Below, piece by piece: positions 24,143-32,468 of a stretch of DNA of 39,098 bases. Source of the stretch: an uncultured Bacteroidia bacterium (GTDB lineage Bacteria > Bacteroidota > Bacteroidia > Bacteroidales > F082). Position 1 is the first letter of the stretch, and each line of letters starts with the position of its first letter. Location of the stretch: NCBI GenBank assembly GCA_902783365.1, contig CACZQL010000044.1, positions 1-39,098 of the forward strand, written 5' to 3'. Both the position numbers and the translations under genes were made by a program. Under the pieces are notes generated by a model. That model was not told the DNA's origin, ran no database searches, and was given only the letters and a program-made list of their open reading frames with translations.

Positions 24143-25081
24143 ATGGATCTTTCTATTGTCATCCCCCTACTCAACGAGGCAGAGTCGCTGCCCGAACTTG
24201 AGGCTTGGATTAGAAAAGTCGTTGAAAAAGAGCAATATAGCTATGAGATTGTCTTTGTGGACGACGGCTCCACCGACAACTCTTGGAAGATCATTCAGGA
24301 CCTCGCCAAGAACAACCCCAACGTCCACGCCTTGCGGTTCAGGAAAAACTACGGCAAGTCGCCCGCCTTGAATGAAGGATTCAAGATCGTGCAAGGCGAT
24401 GTGGTGATTACCATGGACGCCGACTTGCAGGACAGTCCCGACGAGATCCCCGAGCTCTACCGCATGATTAAGGAAGACGGCTATGATATGGTGTCGGGCT
24501 GGAAAAAAGTGCGTTACGATTCCAAAATCATGAAGAACATCCCCTCGAAGTTCTTCAACTGGACCACTCGCCGCATGTCGGGCATCCAACTCCACGACTT
24601 CAACTGCGGCTTGAAGGCCTATCGCCTCGACTTGGTGAAAAGCATCCAAGTGTATGGCGAGATGCACCGCTACATCCCCGTCATCGCCAAGATGAACGGC
24701 TTCTCCAACATCGGGGAGAAGGTGGTTCACCACCAAAAAAGGAAATATGGCAGTAGCAAGTTTGGCTTGAGCCGTTTCGTGCGGGGCTATCTCGACTTGT
24801 TGACCATCAACTTCATCTCCAAATTCAGCAACCGCCCCATGCATTTCTTTGGCTTGCTGGGTTCGCTCACCTTCTTGGCCGGTTTCATCATCGCCATCTA
24901 TTTGGTGTGTACCAAGTACTTCGGTCACAACTATGTGGCCTTGGCCAACCGTCCCTTGTTTTATTTAGGGATCCTTGCCATGATCGTGGGTGTGCAACTT
25001 TTCAGCACAGGCTTCCTTGCCGAGATGATCACATCCACCCAGCGCGACAAGCGCGTCTATTCCATCGCTGAGACGATTTAG
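24143..25081 (+). CDS. Glycosyltransferase family 2, polyprenyl-phosphate type, with two C-terminal TM helices
   Basis: A 312-aa protein. The GT2 domain (1-220) has LSIVIPLLNEAESLPEL, then FVDDGSTDNSW, MDADLQDSPDEIP (DxD) and the KRKYGSSKFGLSRF motif of DPM1/GtrB-like enzymes. Two TM helices follow (FFGLLGSLTFLAGFIIAIYL, and LFYLGILAMIVGVQLFS about 35 residues later). Such proteins put a sugar from a nucleotide donor onto undecaprenyl phosphate at the inner membrane. ATG 24143 begins the domain; a -7 box TATCTTTGC at 24120-24128 overlaps the T run after the SRP RNA. The stop codon is followed directly by the AGTT repeat array. The sugar cannot be told from sequence. Confidence 0.85.
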   Translation: MDLSIVIPLLNEAESLPELEAWIRKVVEKEQYSYEIVFVDDGSTDNSWKIIQDLAKNNPNVHALRFRKNYGKSPALNEGFKIVQGDVVITMDADLQDSPDEIPELYRMIKEDGYDMVSGWKKVRYDSKIMKNIPSKFFNWTTRRMSGIQLHDFNCGLKAYRLDLVKSIQVYGEMHRYIPVIAKMNGFSNIGEKVVHHQKRKYGSSKFGLSRFVRGYLDLLTINFISKFSNRPMHFFGLLGSLTFLAGFIIAIYLVCTKYFGHNYVALANRPLFYLGILAMIVGVQLFSTGFLAEMITSTQRDKRVYSIAETI

Positions 25082-25083
25082 GC

Positions 25084-25222
25084 AGTTAGCAGTTGTTCAG
25101 TTAGCAGTTGTTCAGTTGTTCAGTTGTTCAGTTAGCAGTTGTTCAGTTAGCAGTTGTTCAGTTAGCAGTTGGCAGTTAGCAGTTGGCAGTTAGCAGTTGG
25201 CAGTTGGCAGTTGGCAGTTGGC
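25084..25222. repeat. AGTT-word tandem array (19 units of 7 or 8 bp)
   Basis: The array has 19 uninterrupted words that all start with AGTT: AGTTAGC (7 copies), AGTTGTTC (6 copies, 8 bp) and AGTTGGC (6 copies), together 139 bp. The first half alternates AGTTAGC and AGTTGTTC, and the second half AGTTAGC and AGTTGGC. It begins 2 bp after the stop codon of the glycosyltransferase gene. The units are too short and too mixed for CRISPR. Confidence 0.9.
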
Positions 25223-25270
25223 GGTTAGTGTCCGCAAGCAACTCTCAACTTTAAACTCTCAACTCTAAAC

Positions 25271-25303
25271 TAATAACTGCCAACTGAACAACTGCTAACT
25301 TAA
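25271..25303. repeat. Inverted partner of the AGTT array at the 3' end of the opposite gene
   Basis: Read on the minus strand, the bases directly after the TAA stop of the acidic-protein gene spell GTTAGC, AGTTGTTC, AGTTGGC, AGTT, i.e. the same three word types as the array, in reverse orientation. The array and this segment can pair over about 25 bp, forming a large hairpin between the two convergent genes. Between them (25223-25270) lies a second motif, ACTCTCAACT, nearly repeated. Confidence 0.8.
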
Positions 25304-25740
25304 TAGAGGTCATCCAGGTTCCCGTCGTAGCTGTCGCCGCCGAAGGAGTCTCCGAACTCATCGAGGTCGCCAAACTCGTCCTCGTCGTATTCGTCCTCGA
25401 ACTCGTCGAAAGGACTCTCGTCGGGAATTTCGGCATTCTCCCAGTCGAAGTCGTCCTCCAACCGGTCCTCGCTGAACTCGTCCTCCTCGTCCACGTTGTG
25501 CATGAAATCTTCTATCTCGTCATCACTCATCTTGTCGAAATCCATGTTGAGCAACGCGGAGTCGTTGACGGCGCGTCCCAACGACTTCAGTTCACGTTTC
25601 ACCGAGGGGGACACGTAAAACTCGTCGATGTTCTCCTCACAGTATTTAATGTATTTGGGGTCTTTCTCATAGACCTCCGCAATCGTCAGGCCTTCATATT
25701 TTCCGAAGGTAAAGACAGAATCCAGATCGTAGAATTTCAT
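25300..25740 (-). CDS. Acidic protein with an ExoX-C-like N-terminal motif
   Basis: A 146-aa protein. The first ~55 residues (VFTFGKYEGLTIAEVYEKDP then KYIKYCEEN) resemble the small domain found at the C-terminus of exodeoxyribonuclease X and in many stand-alone Bacteroidota proteins. The last ~75 residues are extremely acidic (runs of D and E with F, Y and G) and probably disordered. It has no signal or TM segment. A -7 box TACCTTTGC lies at 25766-25758, 18 bp upstream of the ATG, back to back with the promoter of gmhA. No biochemical role is known to me for the stand-alone form; DNA mimicry by the acidic tail is only a thought. Its stop codon abuts the inverted AGTT repeat. Confidence 0.65.
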   Translation of the reverse strand: MKFYDLDSVFTFGKYEGLTIAEVYEKDPKYIKYCEENIDEFYVSPSVKRELKSLGRAVNDSALLNMDFDKMSDDEIEDFMHNVDEEDEFSEDRLEDDFDWENAEIPDESPFDEFEDEYDEDEFGDLDEFGDSFGGDSYDGNLDDLY

Positions 25741-25800
25741 GTCGGTTCAAATTTGCCGCAAAGGTAAACTTATTTTTTTATATTTTTGCGTAAAATTTCA

Positions 25801-26388
25801 ATGATGACAAATACCCCTGATCGCATTCGAGGCCGCATTGAGGAGTCGGTGGCCGTCAAACAACTCATTCTCAATGACTCCGAGTTGATTGGACGTGTCG
25901 AAAAGGCCGTCAATATCTGTTTGGAAGCCTTGCGAGGGGAGGGCAAAATATGGTTTGCGGGCAATGGCGGAAGTGCCGCCGACGCACAGCATCTCGCCGC
26001 TGAGCTTTCCGGACGTTTTTATCTGGACCGGCGACCCCTTCCGGTGGAAGCCCTCCACGTCAACACCAGCTTCCTCACCGCCGTGGCCAACGACTACGGC
26101 TACGACCAGGTGTATGCCCGGATGCTCCAGGCAGGCGGTCGCAGCGGCGACGTGCTCTTTGCCATCAGCACCTCGGGCAACTCCTCCAATATCCTGAAAG
26201 CCGCCGAAATGGCACACAGCTTGGGCATCAAGGTCATCGCCCTCACCGGCAAGTCGGGCGGACAGCTCGCACAGCGTTCCGACCTGCTCCTCAACGTGCC
26301 AAGCACCGACACCCCGCGCATCCAGGAATGCCACATCATGATCGGCCATGTCATCTGCGAACTGATTGAAAAGGAGCTTTTTGGATGA
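25801..26388 (+). CDS. gmhA: Phosphoheptose isomerase GmhA (SIS domain)
   Basis: A 195-aa SIS-domain protein. It has IWFAGNGGSAADAQHLAAEL, then VALHVNT-like EALHVNTSFLTAVAND, GDVLFAISTSGNSSNILKA, and the C-terminal helix QECHIMIGHVICELIE with the conserved H and E. GmhA converts sedoheptulose 7-phosphate to D-glycero-D-manno-heptose 7-phosphate, the first step to LPS core heptose, as a cytoplasmic tetramer. The ATG at 25801 was chosen; the open frame extends only 5 codons to a TTG overlapping the -7 box TATTTTTGC (25781-25789), so the 5' leader is very short. It overlaps the next gene by 4 bp (ATGA), forming a heptose operon. Confidence 0.9.
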   Translation: MMTNTPDRIRGRIEESVAVKQLILNDSELIGRVEKAVNICLEALRGEGKIWFAGNGGSAADAQHLAAELSGRFYLDRRPLPVEALHVNTSFLTAVANDYGYDQVYARMLQAGGRSGDVLFAISTSGNSSNILKAAEMAHSLGIKVIALTGKSGGQLAQRSDLLLNVPSTDTPRIQECHIMIGHVICELIEKELFG

Positions 26389-26921
26389 GACCCGACTGGA
26401 ACCATATCATCGAGCACGACTGGACGTTGATGCTCGACCGCGACGGGGTCATCAACCGGCAAATCGTGGGCGGCTATGTCACCCGCTGGGAAGAATTTGA
26501 GTTCCTGCCCGGCGTGTTCGAGGCGTTTCAAAAGTTCGCCCAACGTTTCAAATACATCTTCGTCGTTACCAACCAACAAGGGGTGGATAAAGGGCTGATG
26601 ACCATCGAGGACCTTGACGCGATTCACGACCGGATGTGTTCGGAAATCGAATGCCACGGCGGACGTATTGACGGCCTCTTCGTGTGTACCCAGCTGGCCT
26701 CCGCCCCTGACAACTACCGAAAGCCCGATCCAAGGATGGCTTTCACCGCCCAAAGGCTGCATCCCGACCTCGATTTGGCCAAGTGCGTCATGGTGGGCGA
26801 CAAAGACACCGACGTGGACTTCGGCCATAACGCCGGTACCCACACCATCTTCCTCGGCCCCGAGAACCCCAACGCCGACGACAGCTTCGGCTCCTTGTAC
26901 GAATTCTCCCAATTGTTGTAA
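26385..26921 (+). CDS. gmhB: HAD-IIIA phosphatase, GmhB-like (heptose bisphosphate phosphatase)
   Basis: A 178-aa HAD-superfamily protein with all four motifs: LDRDGVIN (D18, D20), VVTNQQGV, YRKPDP and VGDKDTDV. Together with gmhA upstream (4-bp overlap) it most likely removes the C7 phosphate from D-glycero-D-manno-heptose 1,7-bisphosphate in the cytoplasm. Typical GmhB enzymes carry a Cys/His zinc loop (CxH...CxC) before the KP motif; here that region reads VCTQLASAPDNYRKP with only one Cys, so the zinc site is absent. It could also be a histidinol-phosphatase-like relative, but the context favours heptose. No hldE or kinase gene is visible in the window. The symporter gene follows after 2 bp. 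Confidence 0.82.
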   Translation: MRPDWNHIIEHDWTLMLDRDGVINRQIVGGYVTRWEEFEFLPGVFEAFQKFAQRFKYIFVVTNQQGVDKGLMTIEDLDAIHDRMCSEIECHGGRIDGLFVCTQLASAPDNYRKPDPRMAFTAQRLHPDLDLAKCVMVGDKDTDVDFGHNAGTHTIFLGPENPNADDSFGSLYEFSQLL

Positions 26922-26923
26922 CC

Positions 26924-28402
26924 ATGAACCCGGCCATCATTTTCTCCGTTTTCATCGCCTATACGGCCTTGCTTTTCGTCATCGCGCATTTCACCTCGCG
27001 CAAATCCACCAACGACACCTTTTTCAAAGGCAACCGCAAGTCCCCCTGGTTTGTGGTCGCCTACGGCATGATCGGAGCCTCCCTCTCGGGGGTCACCTTC
27101 ATGTCGGTTCCCGGCGGCGTCTATACCGGTCAGTTCACCTATATGGGCATCGTGCTGGGCTATGTCATCGGCTACGCCGTCATCGCCTGCGTGCTGCTTC
27201 CCCTCTATTACAAACTGAACCTCACGTCCATCTATTCCTACCTTGAAACCCGATTTGGGGTGCATTCCGAACGCACAGGTGCGGCCTTCTTCCTGTTGTC
27301 CAGGCTGTTAGGCTCCGCTTTAAGGATGTATCTCGTCGTTTTTGTGCTTTATGAATATGTGTTCAAAACCTGGGGCATCCCCTTCTGGGTTCCCGCGGTA
27401 GTGTTTATTTGCATTATCTTGTTATATACATTTAAAGGTGGAATTAAAACTGTTGTGTGGACTGATACTTTGCAAACCACCTTTTTGATTCTTGCAGCGG
27501 TCCTCACGGTGGTGTATATCACCCGGAACTTGGGATGCGGCATCGGGGAGATCCTGAAGGCCTCCGAGGCAGAGGGCTACACCAAGCTTTTTGAGACCGA
27601 CTGGACGCACAACAAGTTCTGGCTGAAACAGGTGCTGAGTGGTGCTTTCATCACCATCACTATGACGGGTTTGGACCAGGATATGATGCAGAAGAACCTC
27701 ACTTGCAAGAACTTGCGCGATGCGCAAAAAAACGTGATGACCTCCAGCGGTTTGTTTATCTTGGTGAACATCGTGTTTCTCTCCTTGGGTGCCGCGTTGA
27801 TTTATTATGCGCATCAAACGGGCTTCCCCCTGCCGGTGAACGGGAGTGGGGTGGTGGTCAACGACAAGATATTCCCCTCGGTGGCCTTCTCACTGAGCAA
27901 TTTCACCGCGATTGTGTTCGTGTTGGGGTTGGTGGCGGCGGGCTATTCCAGTGCTGACGGCACCTTGACGGCCCTGACCACCACGTTTTGTTTCGACTTC
28001 CTGCATTTTGAGAAAAGAGGCTTCTCCGAGCAGCAGATTACCCGTTACCGCAAGTGGATCCATGTGTGCTTCGCCCTGCTTTATCTCTTGGTAATCATCC
28101 TGTTCCGGCCCTTCCACAACGAGTCGTTGATCGACAAGGTGTTCGACATTGCCGGTTTGACGTATGGTCCGCTGTTGGGTCTCTATACTTTCGGTTTGTT
28201 TGTGAAGAACCGCAAGGTCAACGACAAGGCGGTGCCGTTCATCGCTGTGGCGTCGCCCGTCATCAGCTATGTGTTGAAGACCTATTCCAAAGAGTTGCTT
28301 TGGGGGTATCAGTTTGGTTTTGAGATCTTGATTGTCAACGGTTTGTTGACTTTCTTGGGCTTGTTGTTGTTCAGCAAGAGGCTCACTCAAGCCCCATGTT
28401 GA
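26924..28402 (+). CDS. Sodium:solute symporter family transporter
   Basis: A 492-aa polytopic protein with about 13 TM helices of the SSS (LeuT-fold) family. Signatures include SWFVV-like SPWFVVAYGMIGASLSGVTF, then VLGYVIGYAVIACVLLPLYY, KGGIKTVVWTDTLQTTFLIL and, further on, AAGYSSADGTLTALTTTFCFD. The G-x-D-Q motif (TMTGLDQDMMQKNLTC) matches Bacteroidota sialate/glucose-type symporters. It takes up a small solute with Na+; the solute cannot be named. It starts 2 bp after the gmhB-like gene and is probably co-transcribed, although a functional tie to heptose is not obvious. Its final 20 bp overlap the convergent DUF4831-like gene. Confidence 0.86.
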   Translation: MNPAIIFSVFIAYTALLFVIAHFTSRKSTNDTFFKGNRKSPWFVVAYGMIGASLSGVTFMSVPGGVYTGQFTYMGIVLGYVIGYAVIACVLLPLYYKLNLTSIYSYLETRFGVHSERTGAAFFLLSRLLGSALRMYLVVFVLYEYVFKTWGIPFWVPAVVFICIILLYTFKGGIKTVVWTDTLQTTFLILAAVLTVVYITRNLGCGIGEILKASEAEGYTKLFETDWTHNKFWLKQVLSGAFITITMTGLDQDMMQKNLTCKNLRDAQKNVMTSSGLFILVNIVFLSLGAALIYYAHQTGFPLPVNGSGVVVNDKIFPSVAFSLSNFTAIVFVLGLVAAGYSSADGTLTALTTTFCFDFLHFEKRGFSEQQITRYRKWIHVCFALLYLLVIILFRPFHNESLIDKVFDIAGLTYGPLLGLYTFGLFVKNRKVNDKAVPFIAVASPVISYVLKTYSKELLWGYQFGFEILIVNGLLTFLGLLLFSKRLTQAPC

Positions 28403-29453
28403 TCATCTGTCCGGTGCAGGGGTCGAAGGCCAGACGGGTCTTTCCGAGAGGGGCCAGCATGAAGGCGCCTAACTGGGCGATGGTGGAGCGGGTTTCGAAG
28501 AGTACCTTTTCGGGGCCGAGGCAGAGCTTGACGTTGGCGGTCTCGGGGATGCGGTAGAACAGTTTGTTCTCGTGGCTCAGCGTTTCCACCGCCGAGGGGC
28601 TCAGCTGGTTGATGGTTCCGGTGTTTTGCAGCGACATCACTTGCACGGTGATGACTTCGCCCGAGCCAGCGGTGCCGGAAGAGAAGCCGAACTTGGGAGA
28701 GAACTTGGCGATGGTTTGCAGGGGCACGTCTTTCGACGGGGTCACATAAACGGTGAATACCTGTTGGTTCGTGACTTTTTTCCCGACGAAGAGGCTGAGG
28801 TATTCCTGTTCCATCTCGTCGAGGTCGGCGTACATCTGGCGGTAGGTGTCGCGGTTGAAGGCGGTTTCCTGGTATCCGGTGAGCAGCTTGATTTTCTCAT
28901 CGCGGATCTTGGTGATCATCTCGGCGGCGGCAATGGCCTGCTGTTCTTCGGTTTTCATGGCCGTGGCGCCGTATTTGTACTTGAAGTTGGCCTCCTGAGC
29001 CTGAACCGCAGGCTTCATCATCGGGGAGAGGGTGGGTTCTTCCGTGGGTTGCGGCTCGATGCCCACGCTTTGCAGGATGCCCTGAGGGGTGAGATGCACG
29101 TCGATGGTCTCGCCTTTCTTGTTGTTCATGGCGATGAAGAAGGTGGCGTTGGGATCGGCTTCCGCCACGGAATTCATGGTCACATCCACGATGCGGTATT
29201 GCTTGCTGTTTTCGGTGATGATATCCGTAGCCCCCACAAATCCAGCGTAATCGCAATAGGGGCCTACATACGACAGTGTTTCTTCGATGGTGAAGTCGAA
29301 TTGCAGCACGGTGCGCGGCAAAGCGTAATACATTCCACGTTGCTGGCCGGGGATGGCGCTTTTGGCGTGGACGGTGACATATTGTGCGTGAAGATGGAAC
29401 GTGCCAAGAAGTGCGATGGCGAGGATCCAAGAGGTCTTTTTCAAGTGATTCAT
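28383..29453 (-). CDS. DUF4831-like secreted protein
   Basis: A 356-aa protein with a signal peptide (cleavage after about 22-23, FHLHA-Q). I recognise it as the DUF4831 family, a Bacteroidota group of unknown function: GMYYALPRTVLQFDFTIEE, then YRIVDVTMNSVAEADPN, and QVFTVYVTPSKDVP followed by LFYRIPETANVKL. A central helical stretch (about 170-230) has coiled-coil-like heptads with LTGYQETAFNRDTYRQMYAD. No catalytic site is visible. It is monocistronic, with a -7 box TACCTTTGG at 29487-29479, back to back with the kdsA promoter. Its location in the periplasm or outer membrane is inferred from the signal only. Confidence 0.75.
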   Translation of the reverse strand: MNHLKKTSWILAIALLGTFHLHAQYVTVHAKSAIPGQQRGMYYALPRTVLQFDFTIEETLSYVGPYCDYAGFVGATDIITENSKQYRIVDVTMNSVAEADPNATFFIAMNNKKGETIDVHLTPQGILQSVGIEPQPTEEPTLSPMMKPAVQAQEANFKYKYGATAMKTEEQQAIAAAEMITKIRDEKIKLLTGYQETAFNRDTYRQMYADLDEMEQEYLSLFVGKKVTNQQVFTVYVTPSKDVPLQTIAKFSPKFGFSSGTAGSGEVITVQVMSLQNTGTINQLSPSAVETLSHENKLFYRIPETANVKLCLGPEKVLFETRSTIAQLGAFMLAPLGKTRLAFDPCTGQMINMGLE

Positions 29454-29520
29454 AATTCCAATCGATTTATTTCAGCCTCCAAAGGTATGAAAAAAAATCT
29501 TATTTTTGCAAAAAAATCCG

Positions 29521-30327
29521 ATGATGATTGATTATCCCTACCAACAGGAAAGGCGTTTCTTCCTTCTTGCGGGTCCTTGTGTCGTGGAGGACGAGTCCTT
29601 GCCGATGCGGATTGCCGAGACCTTGCAGGCGTTGACGCGCCGGTATGCCATCCCCTTTGTGTTCAAGGCTTCCTACCGCAAAGCCAACCGTTCCCGCCTT
29701 GATTCCTTCACCGGCATCGGCGACGAGAAGGCATTGCGTGTGTTGGAGCGGGTCCGCGCGGAGTTGGGCGTTCCGGTGGTGACCGACATCCACCAGACGG
29801 AAGAGGCCGCCATGGCCGCCGAGGTGGCCGACATCCTCCAGATTCCCGCATTTCTGTGCCGGCAGACCGACTTGCTGGTGGCCGCCGCCAAGACGGGTAG
29901 GGTGGTCAACATCAAAAAAGGGCAGTTCCTCTCAGGCGAGAGCATGGGCTTCGCCGTCGAGAAGGTGCGGCAGTCGGGCAACGACAAGGTGATGCTGACC
30001 GAACGAGGCTCGATGTTCGGCTATCAGGACTTGGTGGTGGATTACCGCAACATCCCTGTGATGCAGCGGTTTGGAGTGCCGGTGGTGCTCGATGTGACCC
30101 ATTCGTTGCAGCAGCCTAACCAGTCCTGCGGGGTCACGGGCGGCAAACCTGAGCTGATTGGCGTGATGGCCAAGGCTGGCATTGCGGCAGGAGCCGACGG
30201 CATCTTCATGGAGACGCATCCCGACCCCGCCCATGCCAAGTCGGATGGGGCCAACATGCTCCCCTTGTCGCAAGTGGAACCCCTGCTGCAACAACTGGTG
30301 GCGCTCCGTGAGGCACTAGGATCTTAG
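29521..30327 (+). CDS. kdsA: 3-deoxy-8-phosphooctulonate synthase (Kdo-8-phosphate synthase)
   Basis: A 268-aa TIM-barrel enzyme that condenses arabinose 5-phosphate and PEP to Kdo-8-phosphate for LPS inner core. Motifs are FLLAGPCVVEDE, then FKASYRKANRSRLDSF, PVVTDIHQTEEA, IPAFLCRQTDLL, NIKKGQFLSGE, TERGSMFGYQDLVVDYR and DVTHSLQQPN. The CRQTDLL and N-I-K-K-GQF stretches are diagnostic. The Cys in the AGPC motif is common to KdsA and DAHP synthases. ATG 29521 (or 29524) follows the -7 box TATTTTTGC (29501-29509). The last 12 bp overlap the stop end of the convergent hydrolase gene. The rest of the Kdo pathway is outside the window. Confidence 0.93.
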   Translation: MMIDYPYQQERRFFLLAGPCVVEDESLPMRIAETLQALTRRYAIPFVFKASYRKANRSRLDSFTGIGDEKALRVLERVRAELGVPVVTDIHQTEEAAMAAEVADILQIPAFLCRQTDLLVAAAKTGRVVNIKKGQFLSGESMGFAVEKVRQSGNDKVMLTERGSMFGYQDLVVDYRNIPVMQRFGVPVVLDVTHSLQQPNQSCGVTGGKPELIGVMAKAGIAAGADGIFMETHPDPAHAKSDGANMLPLSQVEPLLQQLVALREALGS

Positions 30328-31236
30328 CCTTTGCGCGATTTCCCTCGTGGCCTCAAAGCCTTCCTTCACGGGAAACATGGGGAAAGTGTGGAACATCCCT
30401 TCGAACTCCCTCGTATAGAGCGGTTTACCCAGCTCACGGCATAGCTCCATCAGCATCTCGGCATCCACTTTCAGGATTTCGTCGCTGCCGTAATACAGCA
30501 TGGTGTGGTCGGGGATGGGGTGGAGGTCGCCGTAGAGGGGACTCACCCAGGGATGGTTGGCGGGCAGCTCCCCCCTCCAGAGGTTCATAATGGTCTTGAT
30601 GCGGTCCAGCTGCAACATCTTGTCGCGAGGCTCAATGGCCAGCATCTCGTCGGTTTTTGGATAGGTGATATCGACGCTGGGCGAGAGCAGCACCAGGTCG
30701 GCGACGGGTTTCCATCCCCGTCGATGGATTTCCTGGGTCATGGCCAAGGCCAGGCAACCTCCGATGGAGTCGCCCATCAACACGAGGTCCTTATCGGGAT
30801 TCTCGGCAGCGTAACAATGGTAAAACTCCAGCAACACCTCCATGCTGTAAGGACAGAGGTGTTCCGGGGCTTTGGGATACACGGGCATCACCACGGGGAG
30901 GTGGGTCCTGAGGGCGATGTCGTGGACAAACCTCCAGTGGAAGAACACGGGTTGATAAATGCAGGCCCCGCCATGGAGATAGATGACGCGCTTGCCGTTT
31001 TTCAGGTAGTCCTCTTTGCCGGCATGGAACACCTGCATATTGAATCCGTTGGAAGCTTGGAAATCAGAGGACTGAAAGAAATCCCTGAAATATCTTGGCA
31101 CCCTCACGGGCTTGCGGTTGATGGTGCGGCAGTGTTCCAGCTCCTCGTTGATTGCTTCGGGTGAGGCATCCTTCAAGGAGGCGAACATCACCTTAAGATA
31201 GCGTTCCGTAAACGCTTTTCCAGTGATCATGGTCAA
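30316..31236 (-). CDS. Alpha/beta hydrolase, hormone-sensitive-lipase-like (GDXG family)
   Basis: A 306-aa protein without a signal. The oxyanion-hole motif HGG (88-90, in VIYLHGGACIYQP) and the nucleophile elbow GDSIGG with S157 define the HSL/GDXG esterase family. D252 (YGSDEILKVD) and H283 (FEGMFHTFPMF) complete the triad. Such enzymes hydrolyse esters or lipids in the cytoplasm. Its start overlaps the stop of the MscS-type gene upstream by 4 bp (ATGA), so it is translationally coupled at the end of a membrane-lipid-related run (sulfatase, lipid kinase, channel). The substrate is unknown; a phospholipid-derived ester is possible from context. Confidence 0.84.
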   Translation of the reverse strand: MTMITGKAFTERYLKVMFASLKDASPEAINEELEHCRTINRKPVRVPRYFRDFFQSSDFQASNGFNMQVFHAGKEDYLKNGKRVIYLHGGACIYQPVFFHWRFVHDIALRTHLPVVMPVYPKAPEHLCPYSMEVLLEFYHCYAAENPDKDLVLMGDSIGGCLALAMTQEIHRRGWKPVADLVLLSPSVDITYPKTDEMLAIEPRDKMLQLDRIKTIMNLWRGELPANHPWVSPLYGDLHPIPDHTMLYYGSDEILKVDAEMLMELCRELGKPLYTREFEGMFHTFPMFPVKEGFEATREIAQRLRS

Positions 31237-32453
31237 TGTTTTTGGTAAATCTTAAGGTCGAACAGGGGTGCGGCGGCGATGATGTGGTCGAAGATGTCGC
31301 TCTGGATCTGCTCGTAGGTGACCCAGTTCTTATCCTTGCTGAACACATAAATTTGCAACGGGATACCGAACTCGTTCGACTGCAATTGGCGCACCATCTT
31401 GGTCATGTTGTGGTTGAGGTTGGGGTTGGAGTTGAGGTAAGCCTGGATGTAGGCGCGGAACAGTCCCAGGTTGGTTTGCTGGCGTCCATTGATGATAAGG
31501 GAGGTGTCAATGTTATTGGCGCGGTTGTATTCCTCAATGTCCTCCTCTTTCTTTTCGAGGTAGTCCTTGATGCGCTCGATATGGCTGAAGCGTTCCAGCA
31601 TCTCGGGGGTGCAGAACTTCACGCTATGGATGTCGATGTTGATGCTTCGCATGATTCGGCGACCGCCGCTTTCCGACATGCCGCGCCAGTTGGTGAATTG
31701 GTTGGTGACCATCGACGCGGTGGGGATGGTGGTGATGGTGTTGTCGAAATTCTGCACCTTCACTGTGGTGAGGTTGATTTCCATCACGGTGCCGTCGGCT
31801 TGTCCCATCGAGATCCAGTCGCCGATGCGGAGCATGTCGTAGGCGGTAAGCTGGATGCTGCCCACAAAGCCCAAGATGATGTTTTGGAACAGCAACAGCA
31901 GCACGGCGGATACGGTACCCAGACCGATGACCACGGTGCTGACACTCTTGCCCATCAGGTAGGAAATCACCAGCAGGACGCAAACGATGACCAGCACGAT
32001 TTTGGCCGTCTGCACCACGCCAGTGATGGGTTTTCGCTTGGACGACTGGTGCATGTTGTAGATGTCGTCGGCGGCATTCACCAGCGAGAACAACACCATG
32101 GTGATGACGATGATGTCGTATATGGTGCTGATACTCAAGATGTGCCCGCAGGCTTCGGGGAAGTCGGGGAGGGTCAGCCGCACATAATGCTTCACCATGA
32201 CCGAGGGGATGAGCAGGCAGAGCCTGACCAGCACCCTGGTGTTGATGATCTCGTCGTCGTATTTCGTCTCCGACTTGAGCACGACCTTGTAGATGGTTTT
32301 CTTGATGATGAATTGGGCGACAAACAGCAGGATGAAACCCAGGATCAAGATCGAGATGAAGGCGAGACTTTGGGAGAACAGCTTGGTGGCGTACGAGCCA
32401 AAGTGCATTCCTCTTGCGAGATTTTCCAGGAAATGAAGGTATCTTTCTATCAT
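31233..32453 (-). CDS. Small-conductance mechanosensitive channel, MscS family (YbdG-like)
   Basis: A 406-aa membrane protein. About five N-terminal TM helices precede the MscS pore helix (VVIGLGTVSAVLLLLFQNII), followed by GFVGSIQLTAYDMLRIGDWI and the beta domain (MGQADGTVMEINLTTVKVQN, then PTASMVTNQFTNWRGMSESG). The extended TM region, the W-R-G-M-S-E-S-G-G-R-R-I motif and the C-terminal stretch with EFGIPLQIYVFS fit the YbdG/MscM-like subgroup. It opens on membrane tension during hypo-osmotic shock. The gene starts 15 bp after the lipid kinase gene and its stop overlaps the hydrolase start, so all belong to one operon. Confidence 0.9.
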   Translation of the reverse strand: MIERYLHFLENLARGMHFGSYATKLFSQSLAFISILILGFILLFVAQFIIKKTIYKVVLKSETKYDDEIINTRVLVRLCLLIPSVMVKHYVRLTLPDFPEACGHILSISTIYDIIVITMVLFSLVNAADDIYNMHQSSKRKPITGVVQTAKIVLVIVCVLLVISYLMGKSVSTVVIGLGTVSAVLLLLFQNIILGFVGSIQLTAYDMLRIGDWISMGQADGTVMEINLTTVKVQNFDNTITTIPTASMVTNQFTNWRGMSESGGRRIMRSINIDIHSVKFCTPEMLERFSHIERIKDYLEKKEEDIEEYNRANNIDTSLIINGRQQTNLGLFRAYIQAYLNSNPNLNHNMTKMVRQLQSNEFGIPLQIYVFSKDKNWVTYEQIQSDIFDHIIAAAPLFDLKIYQKH

Positions 32454-32468
32454 GATGCTATTTGATGG

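Noticed and set aside
25084-25222. CRISPR array
   Set aside because: Units are 7-8 bp, directly adjacent, with no spacers; it is a simple tandem array.
31236-32465. 409-aa plus-strand ORF antisense to the MscS gene
   Set aside because: It is very rich in H, D, V and G, as expected for the antisense frame of a GC-rich gene, and the minus strand codes for a clear MscS protein.
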